From: Luteolibacter sp. LG18
GTDB taxonomy: Bacteria > Verrucomicrobiota > Verrucomicrobiia > Verrucomicrobiales > Akkermansiaceae
DNA length: 64,000 bases
NCBI RefSeq assembly: GCF_036322585.1
Contig: NZ_AP024600.1
Coordinates: forward strand, 3,534,001 to 3,598,000
Direction of reading: 5' to 3'
Part shown: positions 34,601 through 43,300 of the stretch, one piece after another
Layout: each line of letters opens with the position of its first letter
How positions within the stretch are numbered: the stretch's first letter is position 1
Program-made: the position numbers and the translations under genes
The notes under the pieces: generated by a model
Database searches by the model: none
Seen by the model: only the letters and a program-made list of their open reading frames with translations
What the model was told of the DNA's origin: nothing

Positions 34601-35513
34601 AGCTTTTGATACGGGCGAAGTTAGGGATATGCTGCAAAGCATTGCAGATAGCCCATGTGTTTTTGCGTCGACCGACAGTAGAGTTAGACCTATAGATTGG
34701 ACTGAAAAAGATTCCGAGATTTTATTCGAATTCATCGAGAATTGGTGGAAACAGGCAAAAGCACCTCTGGAAGGATATTCAGGAGACTGTCCAATGCCTG
34801 ATGATTCATTTAACCCTCTCACGGAAGCGATTGGTGCTTTGTCTATTGTTTTGGCCAGAGTAATCGTGCCGAAAATGACATGGGCTGAAGAAGCAGATTG
34901 GGATAAGGTTTATTCCCTTTCAAGCGACGTGGAAGCGACGGGGAAATACATTTATATTTGCCTGCCATTCATTTTGATGCATAGACCGCAGGACTGCGAA
35001 CGAGTTCGATTGATTATAGAAGAGAATTTGAATTCTGTTTCTGAAAAACGAGTAAAGGCAGGAGCTAGGGCGGTGGGGTGGTGGGCGTGGGGGAGAAATA
35101 TCGCTACCTTGCCACCCATTCCCTCGACTTTGATCCAATCGCTTGTAGATAGGGTTTGCCATCGAGAATCATTGGGACTCTCAGCGGTTGTGAATATATT
35201 AGCCGACATTTTAAACAGCCGCGCGCAAGAGATTAATAGTGAAATCGTTAGTGCTTTGGCGCGCGCTCTGATTTCGTGGCAACGTGGGTTATTTGAGAAG
35301 CTGGAGAATGGTGATTTCAAATTCAATTCGGATGCCGATCTTAGTCAATGCTGCGCGTTAGGGGAGCTTGCTTCTTCCATCAGAAAGTGGTTATCTCACC
35401 AAGGCTTGAACACCGCTGATTATCCGGGAATTCTTCTTTGGCAAGAGACCTGCGAGAAAAATAAACTCCCAGAACTTAAGCGATGCTTCGCGGATTTTAA
35501 TTCAAATGACTGA
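31689..35513 (+). CDS. SIR2-domain protein, probable anti-phage defence sirtuin
   Basis: 1274 residues from the ATG at 31689 (a TTG at 31638 gives 17 more). The first 260 residues are a SIR2 Rossmann domain: 'VGAGLS' (Gly-rich NAD loop, about 29-34), 'TTNYD' with Asn135, 'KLHGS' with the catalytic-type His171, and 'GFSGDDPNF' (214-222). The remaining 1000 residues are helical and repeat-like with no recognised domain, and probably sense the trigger. Size and layout match stand-alone defence-associated sirtuins (DSR type), which deplete NAD+ on infection and stop phage growth; that role is inferred from family and island context. Codon use is strongly AT-rich, a sign of transfer. Confidence 0.82.
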   Translation: MNTFPDLPHLFQLQADLWKWPKSRAAIMVGAGLSLNANKIPCASQKFLTWRELTRCMYDELHPITLTNDELGKIKRENHFLSCDSLRLASEYEAEFGRGKLDNLIRSSLPDSEYQPSELHELLLALPWADVFTTNYDTLLERTDILGKSYQTVTKAEDLTRAYQPRIVKLHGSFPNQTPFIITEEDFRTYPHKFSPFVNTVQQSLTENSFVLIGFSGDDPNFKSWTGWIRDNLNNHHAPIYLIGLLNISNAERALLSARGVTPIDLAQIITGKIKGNPHEVALQWFLNFLHSARPPRLEDWPNISKKRIKDLAGTSRIPAIQISSPPKNDSYPTGDFTDDMAAQTIYRWRYERTNYPGWIILRSTKRENIWDETSRMENAIWRLAQNWVYSDKIRFLYELNWRYEISLMPLFSDTADNILTILEQNRESQSSDELKLPLTKKMGSINDQELDEVWMSLALGVLREARETFREDRWNLISAKIDQRFGEALNSHDRYQYEKALWSLRKLSRKMTNAVLNSWNPSPRNPLAKMWKSSILSEIGQLVDARNLLLGALNEIRRSFTIQGRNTELFSLEGWCSFSLANIEANGASDYDSKRISEFHERWDELKAWDCDPRVLGQYFLHELAKPMPEMAPAVSKVTRSFDPGITTYQRSWRSDILVDFMPAFGCLRLFENAGLSMRNAYAGWKDAVIKACKWTAPFNSFGSTVIIACLIDAKKLDEEGFLTRIEVANMTDDDIGKFYDWAFNALRDELSDLQKTDTQKRNSLAVVQALVEILSRISFGLSEDKLNNVFRLAIDYFSNPQIRADSSALKVNHTLFKRVFYAADNSLLENWLMEVMKLPLNPIIDVYQRNRLDPIDVFPDGRCKSSSEIPTESFKKIFEDLLKVAASRNRPQSDDAFKRLFSLSAVGKTTSDQNEVLGREIWREVDDDGLPTIQVYGRSNFLFYPAPFNVDVADIVRKNILNQISKINGAFDTGEVRDMLQSIADSPCVFASTDSRVRPIDWTEKDSEILFEFIENWWKQAKAPLEGYSGDCPMPDDSFNPLTEAIGALSIVLARVIVPKMTWAEEADWDKVYSLSSDVEATGKYIYICLPFILMHRPQDCERVRLIIEENLNSVSEKRVKAGARAVGWWAWGRNIATLPPIPSTLIQSLVDRVCHRESLGLSAVVNILADILNSRAQEINSEIVSALARALISWQRGLFEKLENGDFKFNSDADLSQCCALGELASSIRKWLSHQGLNTADYPGILLWQETCEKNKLPELKRCFADFNSND

Positions 35514-35620
35514 ATATTCTGGTTATATTTCTTGGCCATCCTTCGGGTTATCGGAATTTGGCAGGTCCAAAAATCTCAACCGATGGTGCGGGAGAATGTC
35601 CCAGCTCATGCGCCAAAGCC

Positions 35621-35839
35621 CTAGCTAGAGCGGCGTTTCTCCGATTCCTCCGCCGCATCGTAATCAAGCGCCCATGCAAGGCTATACGCATGCTTTTCGA
35701 TCTTGTGCACTCGATCCATGAACGCTGCCTTACCCCTGTAGGAGGGAATTTTTTCCAAAGCGGGAATCAGATTCTTCACCAACTGCTCCAATTTCTTTGC
35801 GGCGGCCGCCCGCTGGGCTGCCCGAGATTTTGCTGCCAT
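35621..35839 (-). CDS. Small basic alanine/lysine-rich protein, tentative
   Basis: 72 residues, predicted almost all helix ('AAKSRAAQRAAAAKKLEQLV' start, then 'FMDRVHKIEKHAYSLAWAL'). The start ATG at 35839 has AGGGA just upstream with short spacing. The composition is protein-like, but no family is recognised, so gene status is tentative. It stands convergent to the SIR2 gene. Confidence 0.4.
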   Translation of the reverse strand: MAAKSRAAQRAAAAKKLEQLVKNLIPALEKIPSYRGKAAFMDRVHKIEKHAYSLAWALDYDAAEESEKRRSS

Positions 35840-36150
35840 TCCCTAGCAAGAACACCCGGCCCTGCCGCCGTCCATTCGATTCGCGATGGCGGACGAGTCT
35901 AAATACTCCGCTGCGGAGGCTGGCGCTTTCGGGGCTGGGGTCCCCCAAGCGGTTTGGGGAAATGACAAGTTCAAACTTTTGAGAAATGGCGGCGGGGGTA
36001 TTTTCCTGCCGATCCACCCGCCCGGCTGTCATTTATTTGTCATTAGCTTTGCAATGGTTTGTTGCCACTGGTAATGACGGTGTGACGCGCAAGTAACTCA
36101 ATTAGAGAATCTTGGGTGTTCACGAAACCCTAGGGGAATCGACCTCCTAT

Positions 36151-36377
36151 CGTCCCTCCGGGACTTGGGTCTCCATCGGGCCGTTTCCGGTGGCTTGCGC
36201 CACCGGCTGGGTTACGTCGCCCCTGACGGGGCTTGGAAGAGCTGAAGAAGATCGGAGCCGATCCAGGGCCGTGAGAGCGGAGGCTGCGTCGTCCCTCCGG
36301 GACTTGGGTCTCCATCGGGCCGTTTCCGGTGGCTTGCGCCACCGGCTAGGTTACGTCGCCCCTGGCGGGGCTTGGGA
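36151..36377 (+). repeat. Two REP units with a relic RAYT tail between them
   Basis: Units at 36151-36236 and 36290-36377 are almost identical, start with cgtccctccgggacttgg and contain the CCGGTGGC/GCCACCGG-type palindrome. Between them, 36242-36274 encodes LKKIGADPGP followed by TGA, the same ending as the intact RAYT at 20645 (LKKIGADPEP). The spacing from that stop to the second unit also matches, so this is a deleted RAYT copy with its flanking repeats. Confidence 0.85.
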
Positions 36378-36389
36378 AGGGAGAAGTAA

Positions 36390-37019
36390 TTACCCCTGAA
36401 GATACTTCACCACCGCTTCCGTCCGCGATTGGACGTGGAGCTTGCCATACACGGCGTGGAGGTGCGCGCGGACGGTGCTGACGCTGATGCCGAGCTGGTC
36501 GGCGATTTCCTTGTAGAGCAGGCCTTTCGCCAGCCGTGCCAGGATTTCCTGCTCGCGGGGGGTGAGCGATTGCATCTCGGGGGTGGCGCGGCGCTCGGGG
36601 TGGAAATAGGTCACCACCTTGCGCGCGATGTGCGCGGACATCGGCGAACCGCCGTCGATCGCCACCTCACGGATCGCGGGCAGCAGCTCGGTGGCGGCGC
36701 TGCGTTTCAGGAGGTAGCCGCTCGCGCCGGAGCGCAGGGAGTCGAAGATCGAGTCGGTGTCGTCGTAGGTGGTCAGCATGATCACCTGCATTCCCGGATG
36801 GGCGGCCTTGAGGGTGGCCACGCAGGTGATGCCGGAGGCACCGGGCAGGTTGATATCGGTGAGCAGGATGTCCGGCACCTGCTTCGGCAGCTCGGCGATC
36901 GCGGCCTCGGCGGAGGCCCACGAGGCGATGCAGGTCATGTCCGGCGCGCGGTTGATCAGGGCGACCAGGCTCTCCCGGGTGACCGCATCATCCTCCACCA
37001 CCGCGACTCGGATATTCAT
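36390..37019 (-). CDS. LuxR/NarL-type response regulator
   Basis: 209 residues from the ATG at 37019. The receiver domain has the acidic pocket Glu9-Asp10-Asp11, phosphoacceptor Asp55 ('LLTDINLPG'), Thr83 and Lys105; the C-terminal LuxR HTH is 'LTPREQEILARLAKGLLYKEIADQLGISVSTVRAHL'. It is the partner of the sensor kinase encoded just upstream on the same strand, from which it is separated by a MITE-like insertion of about 270 bp. The pair probably controls the divergent polysaccharide operon. Confidence 0.93.
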   Translation of the reverse strand: MNIRVAVVEDDAVTRESLVALINRAPDMTCIASWASAEAAIAELPKQVPDILLTDINLPGASGITCVATLKAAHPGMQVIMLTTYDDTDSIFDSLRSGASGYLLKRSAATELLPAIREVAIDGGSPMSAHIARKVVTYFHPERRATPEMQSLTPREQEILARLAKGLLYKEIADQLGISVSTVRAHLHAVYGKLHVQSRTEAVVKYLQG

Positions 37020-37086
37020 GGCCCGAGTTTGAAGTAAGAGCGCGGGATGAACAGGTTTTTCGAGCGCTCCGTGGAAACCGGGCAAA

Positions 37087-37356
37087 GGAGTTGAGGCTTT
37101 AGCCGAGGAGGGTCTTCAGGGGGGCGGAGGCCTGAAGAGTTTGCTGGTTTTGCCACACCGCGGCCATGCCAGTCAGGAGCTTCGCTCAGATGAGAGGGTC
37201 GCTTTCGCTCCCACCGCATTCAGTGTTCAGTTTTCAGGAAAGAGGAAGAGAGTGTTTCGAGAACGAAGGGCTTTTCCGTTTTGCGCCCTTCTTGCGGATG
37301 AAATCTCTCCAGACTCCGCCCCCCTGAAGACCCTCCTCGGCTAAAGCCTCAACTCC
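37087..37356. mobile_element. MITE-like element with 43-bp perfect terminal inverted repeats
   Basis: Left terminal repeat 37087-37129 and right terminal repeat 37314-37356 are exact reverse complements over 43 bp. The inner about 185 bp carries no gene. The element ends one base before the stop codon of the sensor kinase (37357-37359), so it fills the kinase-regulator gap. A 33-nt solo copy of the end lies at 14926-14958. No transposase with such ends is in the window. No target-site duplication is obvious. Confidence 0.85.
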
Positions 37357-40272
37357 TCACGGCCACGGGAGTTCGAAAGCCACCGCGGTGCCTTTCCCGG
37401 GTTCGCTCGTGATCGCGCAGGTCCCTTGCAAGCCGGCGGCGCGGTTCCGCATGTTGCCGAGGCCATCGCCGGTGAGCTTCGCGGCTTCGAAGCCCTGGCC
37501 GTTGTCGGTGATGCGGATTCCCAGTTTCGCGGGAGCGGGATCGATCTCCAGCACCACCTCGGTCGCCCCGGCATGTTTGGCGGCGTTGTTCACCGCCTCG
37601 CGGATCATCAGGAAGACCTGGTGGCGGAAGTCTGCGGGCAGCGGCCGCGGTTCGATATGGTCGGGCCATTCCAAGCGGCAGCGGATGCCCGCGGCCTGGA
37701 GCAGTTCGCCAACCTGCTCGGCGGTGTAATCGAGGAAGCTCGCGAGGTTGTCGTGGCGTGGATTCACCGCCCACACGATCCGGTCGAAGGAGGTGATCGC
37801 GTCGCGCGCGGCTTCGGAAAGTTTCGCGAGGTGTGGCGACGGTTGCTCGCTGGTGGCGGAGAGTTCGGATAGCAGCGAGATGCGGGTCAGGCTCGCGCCG
37901 ACCTCGTCATGCATGTCGCGGGCGATGCGCGTGCGTTCGCGCTCCAGCGCCGCCTGGCGTTTCACAAGCGCCGTTTCACGCCGCGCCTGGCGCAGCGAGA
38001 ACCATCGTGCGATCCACGCCGTGACGCCCAGGCACAGCAGTCCGAGCGCGATTTTGAACGTCAGCGTCTGCCAGAAGAACGGCAGCACCGTGATCTCCAT
38101 TTTCACCGGCTTGGCGCTCGGCACGCCGTCGTTGTTCGCGCCGGTCACCTCCAGCGCGTAGTGTCCGGGCGCGAGATGGTTGTAGGACGCCACGCGTTCC
38201 TCGCTGCTGTCCACCCAATCGCGGTCGAGGCCGATGAGGCGGTGTGAAACGCGGGCGTTCTCCGGTGCGGTGAAGGAATACACGCCGAGCGCCACCCGCA
38301 GGCTGTCGACGCCGGGGCCGATCTCGATCTTGTTGGCTGGCGTCACCGTCGCGCCGTTCACCGTGAGGTCCGTGATCGCCACCGGTGGTGGCACGGTGTT
38401 GGTGCCGGTGGCGGCGGGATTGGCGATGGCGATGCCCTTGCGCGTGGCGATCCAGATCCGGCCGTCCGGCGCGATGAAATCGTTCGGTTGGTAGCCGCTG
38501 TTGGCCTGCACGCTGGAGAGGGCTTCGCTCGATCCGAACACCTTGCACGGCACGGTGGCTTCCTTGCCCTCCGCCACGGCGGTGAGCTGCTTGAAATCGC
38601 ACGAGAAGATCCCGCGGTCGCTGCCCGCCCAGATGATTCCTGCATCGTCCAGCACGAGTTGGGAGACCACGTCGTCCCGAAGTCCCTGCGCGCTGGTCAC
38701 GCTGCTGGAGCGGCCATCGGCCAGACGCAGCAGCCCGTTGTTCACCCGCGAGATCCACAGCGCGCCATCCGGCGTGGCCAGCAGCGTGCGGATGCCGCGG
38801 GTGTTGCCGTCGATGGCTTGTTCGCGGAAGCCATCGGCGGTCGATCGATACAGCGGCCCGCTGAGGATCGCCGCCCAGATGGTGCCGCCGTTGTCCTCCG
38901 CGAGGGATCCGATCTCGCCGTCCGATCCGATCGCGTGATTGGTGACCGTGCCGTCCTTGAGGTGGAGCAGCGTGTGTCCGCGGGCGATCCACAGCGAACC
39001 ATCGCGTGCGGCCAGCAGGGCACGGATGCGGATGCCGGTCCCGGCTTCGGGCAACGGGATGTTCTGGAAGGTGTCGTCGCGGAGTCGGAACAGCGATCCG
39101 TTCTCCGTGGCCACCCACACCGAGTCGGCGGTGGCGAGCACCGTGGTCGCGATTTCGCCGGGCCAGTCCTTGCCCGCGTCGAGGGCCTTCCAGGTTCCCT
39201 TCTCCCGCTTGTAGAGGCGACCGCCTGTCTGCATCACCACCCAGATGGTGCCGTCGGGTGCGCAGCTCATGGAGCGCGGGGTTTGCCCGGCGGGCAGGCC
39301 GGCTTCCGAGAGCATGGAAACGGCGCGCAGGCGGACGCGGTTGATGCCGCCGCCGCCGGTGGCCGCCCATAGATTGCCCTCGCGGTCTTCTTGAAGAGAC
39401 CAGATGTCCGCGTTCGAGGTGGCGACGCGGGTGGTTTCGCGGCCGATGTTGACGAACAGTCCGTCGCCGAACGTTCCGATCCACACGCGGCCCGCGCTGT
39501 CCTCCAGCATGCACGACACGCGGTCGCCCGGGCCGGTCGGCAGCTCCGCGACGCGTTGCAGTTCCTCGCCCTCGCGGGAACGGAAAAGCGTCCCATCCAT
39601 CACCAGCCACAGGCCGCCCTCGCTCGCGCCGCACGCGCTCACCTTGGAGCCCGCCAGGCTTTGGCGCAGCGTGAAGGCGCCATCCTGGAAGCGTGCCAGC
39701 GCGTGGTCGCCCACCGCCCAGATCGTGCCGGTGCCATCCTCCGCGATGCAGTCGGCGAAGCTCGGGGCGAGCCCGCCTTCCGTTTTCGGCACCGCCAGCA
39801 CGCCGTCGTGGACGCGGTAGCACTGGCCGTTTCCAAATCCGAGCCAGATGTCGCCATCGCGGCTTTGGAAAAACGCGGTCAGGTGGCTGTAGCGGTCGCG
39901 GTCCACCAGCGGGAAGGTCGCCGCATCCCGGCCCTCGCGGCGGTTCACGAGGCCGCGCGCCGTGACCACCCACAGCGACCCATCGCGCGCGGGGAGCACG
40001 CCGCCGACCCCTTCGCCGCGCGTTTCGGGGGCACCTGTCAAAACGTTCGAGAGGCGTTTTCCGTCGAGGCGCGCCAGCCCGCGGTGGGTCGCCGCGAGGA
40101 TCGAGCCATCGGCATCCTGCGCGATGTCGTTGACGTCGTTGCTCGGCAGGCCGTCATCGGTCTGCCAGGAATGGGCGATCCACGCCCGCGGGGCCTCCGC
40201 GCACCACGCGCCCGGCACCGTCCCGGCGAGGGAAACGAGGCTCAGGAAAAGCGCGGTCGGACGGCGGGGCAT
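37357..40272 (-). CDS. Two-component sensor kinase with beta-propeller (reg_prop) and Y_Y_Y domain
   Basis: 971 residues; the ATG at 40272 gives a signal peptide (MPRRPTALFLSLVSLAG...), and the longer frame upstream is antisense to another gene. Repeated 'DGSLWVV', 'DGDIWLGF', 'DGTIWVV' and 'DGALWIS' blocks mark a 14-bladed-type reg_prop propeller (residues about 30-640), then the Y_Y_Y domain, one membrane helix ('LTFKIALGLLCLGVTAWIARW') and a cytoplasmic kinase of the HisKA_3 class ('ARDMHDEVGASLTRISLLSE') with an HATPase ('ITDNGQGF'). Related sensors bind polysaccharide fragments in the periplasm. It is divergent from the lyase operon with 81 bp between the starts. Confidence 0.92.
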   Translation of the reverse strand: MPRRPTALFLSLVSLAGTVPGAWCAEAPRAWIAHSWQTDDGLPSNDVNDIAQDADGSILAATHRGLARLDGKRLSNVLTGAPETRGEGVGGVLPARDGSLWVVTARGLVNRREGRDAATFPLVDRDRYSHLTAFFQSRDGDIWLGFGNGQCYRVHDGVLAVPKTEGGLAPSFADCIAEDGTGTIWAVGDHALARFQDGAFTLRQSLAGSKVSACGASEGGLWLVMDGTLFRSREGEELQRVAELPTGPGDRVSCMLEDSAGRVWIGTFGDGLFVNIGRETTRVATSNADIWSLQEDREGNLWAATGGGGINRVRLRAVSMLSEAGLPAGQTPRSMSCAPDGTIWVVMQTGGRLYKREKGTWKALDAGKDWPGEIATTVLATADSVWVATENGSLFRLRDDTFQNIPLPEAGTGIRIRALLAARDGSLWIARGHTLLHLKDGTVTNHAIGSDGEIGSLAEDNGGTIWAAILSGPLYRSTADGFREQAIDGNTRGIRTLLATPDGALWISRVNNGLLRLADGRSSSVTSAQGLRDDVVSQLVLDDAGIIWAGSDRGIFSCDFKQLTAVAEGKEATVPCKVFGSSEALSSVQANSGYQPNDFIAPDGRIWIATRKGIAIANPAATGTNTVPPPVAITDLTVNGATVTPANKIEIGPGVDSLRVALGVYSFTAPENARVSHRLIGLDRDWVDSSEERVASYNHLAPGHYALEVTGANNDGVPSAKPVKMEITVLPFFWQTLTFKIALGLLCLGVTAWIARWFSLRQARRETALVKRQAALERERTRIARDMHDEVGASLTRISLLSELSATSEQPSPHLAKLSEAARDAITSFDRIVWAVNPRHDNLASFLDYTAEQVGELLQAAGIRCRLEWPDHIEPRPLPADFRHQVFLMIREAVNNAAKHAGATEVVLEIDPAPAKLGIRITDNGQGFEAAKLTGDGLGNMRNRAAGLQGTCAITSEPGKGTAVAFELPWP

Positions 40273-40353
40273 GGGGCGTTGTGCAAGGTGGCCAAAGGGT
40301 TTAGAACGTTCATCCGATACCGCGGACGGCCTTTGCCAGAGATAGTCCGCACG
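40273..40353. promoter_or_regulatory. Divergent promoter region, sensor kinase / lyase operon
   Basis: Only 81 bp separate the two divergent start codons, so promoters and any binding site for the response regulator must lie here or inside the coding ends. I see no unambiguous -35/-10 pair. Confidence 0.4.
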
Positions 40354-43300
40354 ATGAAGTTGCTTGTCAATGCGGCCCGGGTGGCATGCGGGTCCGCCTG
40401 GTTGTTCCTGGTCACGACAGCCGCCGCGCAGGTGGTGCCGACGGCGCCGGTGGTCGCCGTGGGAGCCCCGGATATGCACGATTGGAAGGGCCTCGGCGAG
40501 GAGGGAATGGCGGTGCCGGGGGAAATCTCGTTCCACTATCCCGAGGGAACGAAGGGGTGGTATCAGGAGGGCTTCCGGGTCAGCCACGATGGCACCGCGG
40601 ACTGGCGCGCGTATCAGGGACTCCAGATCGACGTCGAGTTCGCGGACGAGCGGCCGGTCGAACTGACCGCCCGCATCAACATCCCGCCCCAATTGCAGCG
40701 GGCCGATTATGTGGAGACCACCGCCGCCACCGTGACGGTGGGCGGGAAGGGGAGTCGCACGCTTTCGCTGCCATGGAGCGCGTTCGATTTCCAGCAGGCC
40801 CAGCCCGCGTTCCTCAAGTTCGCGCGTGAGCTTGTCATTTCCGCGAAGCCCGCGTCCGGCGGTGCGGCGGGCAAGCTGCGGATCAAGGCGGTGCGCCTCG
40901 TGAAAGCCGCCGCCGTTTCGCTGGAGGCTGAGGTCCGCGGCCGCTCCGCCGAGGGCGGCGGGAAGGTTTACTATCCGGTCACGGTGGGCAACACCACGGG
41001 AGCCGAGCAGAACGTCACGCTGCGCATCGCCGGTCATGGCTGGCAGAGCATGAAGGCCACCGTGGAGCCCGCGTTGCTGCGGATCGCCGCGGGCCAGACC
41101 GGGCAATGCGTGGTCGCGGTCGAGGTGCCCGCTGGTGTCCCGGCCGGTGGCCGTGAGGAGCAGGTGCTCCAGGCGGTGGCGGATGGCGATGGCTCCCGCG
41201 CCCCGACGCTGGCCTTCACCACCACCCGCCGGATGGCACCGCCCTACATCCTCCACACGCCGGAGCGTTGGGACGAGGTCCGGGAGATGGTGAAGAACCG
41301 CGATTGGGCGAAGCGCGAGCAGCAGACGTATGTCGAGACCAGCAGCCGCTGGCAGGTGCCGGAAGTGGCGAAACCGCCGCGGAACACCACGCCGGACAGC
41401 TTCGGGGCCTACCTCTTCGTCACCCCGGAGGAGAACAACATGATGGCGGCGGCCTATTCGTGGCAGCTCACGCGGGAAAAGGCCCATGCCGAAAAGGTCG
41501 CGCTGTTCCTGCGCCGTCTGTCCGATCCGGTGACCGGCTATCCGGCCACGCTGCGCGGTTGCAACCAGTCGCTGGTGCAGGAGGGGCATTTTTTCCAGCA
41601 CCTCGCCATGGCCTATGACATGATCGGCGACAGCGGCGTGCTCACCGCCGCCGACCACGCCGCGATCGAGACGACTTTCCGCGCCTACATCACCACCGAC
41701 CTGCTCGATCTCAATGGCGGCGCGATCAGCAATTGGACGGTGTCCCAGCACACCGGCGCGCTCTACGCCGCGCTCGCCTTGCAGGACCTCGCGCTGGTTG
41801 ACCGCCTGCTCAATGGTCCGGCCGGACTGATCGACCACATGCGCCATGGCATCATGGACGATGGCTGGTGGTATGAATGCTCGATCAGCTACAATGTCTG
41901 GGTCGCCACCGAGTTCTCGCAGTTGGCCGTGGCGATGCGGCCGTGGGGCGTGAACCTGGTCGAGGGCTGGGTGCCGTCCGGTTACACGCGGAACTACGGC
42001 ATACGCCCGTGGGAATCAAAGGATGGCCTGTATGGCATGAGTTTCGAGAAGCAGGGACCGGTGCGGCACAATTATGTCGACCTGAAGCGCTTCTGGGACG
42101 CCCTGCCGGTGTTCGCGGACTACCGCGGGATCATGTTCGGGATCAACGACACCACCGAGCGCGCGCTCGGCGGCGCGGGCTATGAATTGGCCTACCGCCT
42201 GTTCCGGGATCCGGCCTACGCCGCCATCATCAAGCGCGACGGCAAGCGCGACCTGATCTACGGCGTGCCCGACCTGCCGGAGGAAACGCCCGACCTTTCC
42301 GGCCAATCCGCGCACGCGGACAATGTCGGCGTCGCGATGCTGCGTTCGACCCAGCAGGATCCCGCCGAGCGCATCCAGGCGGTGCTGCATTACGGCACTC
42401 ATGGTGGCTTCCACGGCCACTTCGACCGCGGCGGGCTGCTCTCGCTGATGCGTTACGGGAAGAGTTTCTACAACCCGGAGATGATCTGGTATGGCTACCA
42501 GTGCTTTCTCTACAAGTTCTACGTCCAGACCTCGATGTCGAAGAACATGGTGGTGGTGGACCAGAAGATGCAGGAACCGGTGGAATCCGACCTGCTGCTG
42601 TTCCACACCGGATCTCTGATGCAGGCTACCGCGGTCGAGAGCAACGCCCGCTGGTCGGACCCGCCCTTCGGCGGCATGCGCTACCCGGAGCTGATCGGTC
42701 TCCCGCTGGCGGACAAGCTGTGGATGGAAGGGCGTTCCATTCCCATCCCCGCGGACGCGAAGCCATATGGTGAGATCGGTGACTACAGCGACCGGGTCCG
42801 CCAGCGCCGCGCGATGGTGGTGATGGACGATTACGTGGTGCTCGCCGATTCGATGCGGGCGGAGAAGGAACACGTTTACGACAGCCTGCTTCAGATCAAG
42901 GGCTACGAGGGATTTTCCGGCGAGGTGAAGCCGCTGCGCCACGACGCCCAGATGACCACCGATGGCAAGAGCGCCGCGCAGTTCATCACCGATTGCGATT
43001 GGTTCACCGCCCGCGGCGACGTCACGGCCCGTTTCAATTCCGATGGCCTGAAGCTCGATGTCCGCCCGCTGTGGCCCGCCGACAAGCAGATCATGATCGG
43101 CGCGGCTCCGGAGAACCAGCCGGTGAACAAACAGCTCCACTACGCCGTGCGCGGCGGTGGCAAGGTGCTCGCCGAGGGTAAGTTCGGCGCGTGGATTCTC
43201 GGCCAGGCGGAGATCGACGTGCCGGTGGCTGATCTCGACGCGCTGGAGTTGGAAACACGCGTCAACACCATCGAGGGCAAGTCGGTCTTCTGGGGGGACG

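Larger units (their letters stand above)
21230..36130. mobile_element. Integrated genomic island with tyrosine recombinase and defence cargo
   Basis: Between kduD/RAYT and the response regulator the base composition, codon use and gene types change: stretches at 23.8-25.6 and 29.2-35.5 kb are visibly AT-rich against a GC-rich chromosome. The left end holds a tyrosine recombinase followed by a small HTH protein; cargo includes an exported/membrane pair, TPR and Hsp20 proteins, a palm-domain protein and a SIR2 protein. REP units lie just outside both ends. I did not find a convincing direct repeat to fix attL/attR, so the limits are approximate. Confidence 0.65.

Noticed and set aside
21230-36130. 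Direct repeats marking attL/attR of the island
   Set aside because: I compared the sequences around 21.2-21.5 kb and 36.0-36.2 kb and found no convincing shared core; the REP units are dispersed repeats and do not define the ends.
39391-40353. Plus-strand extension upstream of the first heparinase-like gene
   Set aside because: It is antisense to the sensor kinase and has no family similarity; the ATG at 40354 begins a signal peptide.
40273-41847. Minus-strand extension giving a 1496-residue kinase
   Set aside because: The added 525 residues are antisense to the heparinase-like gene; the ATG at 40272 gives a proper signal peptide and domain start.
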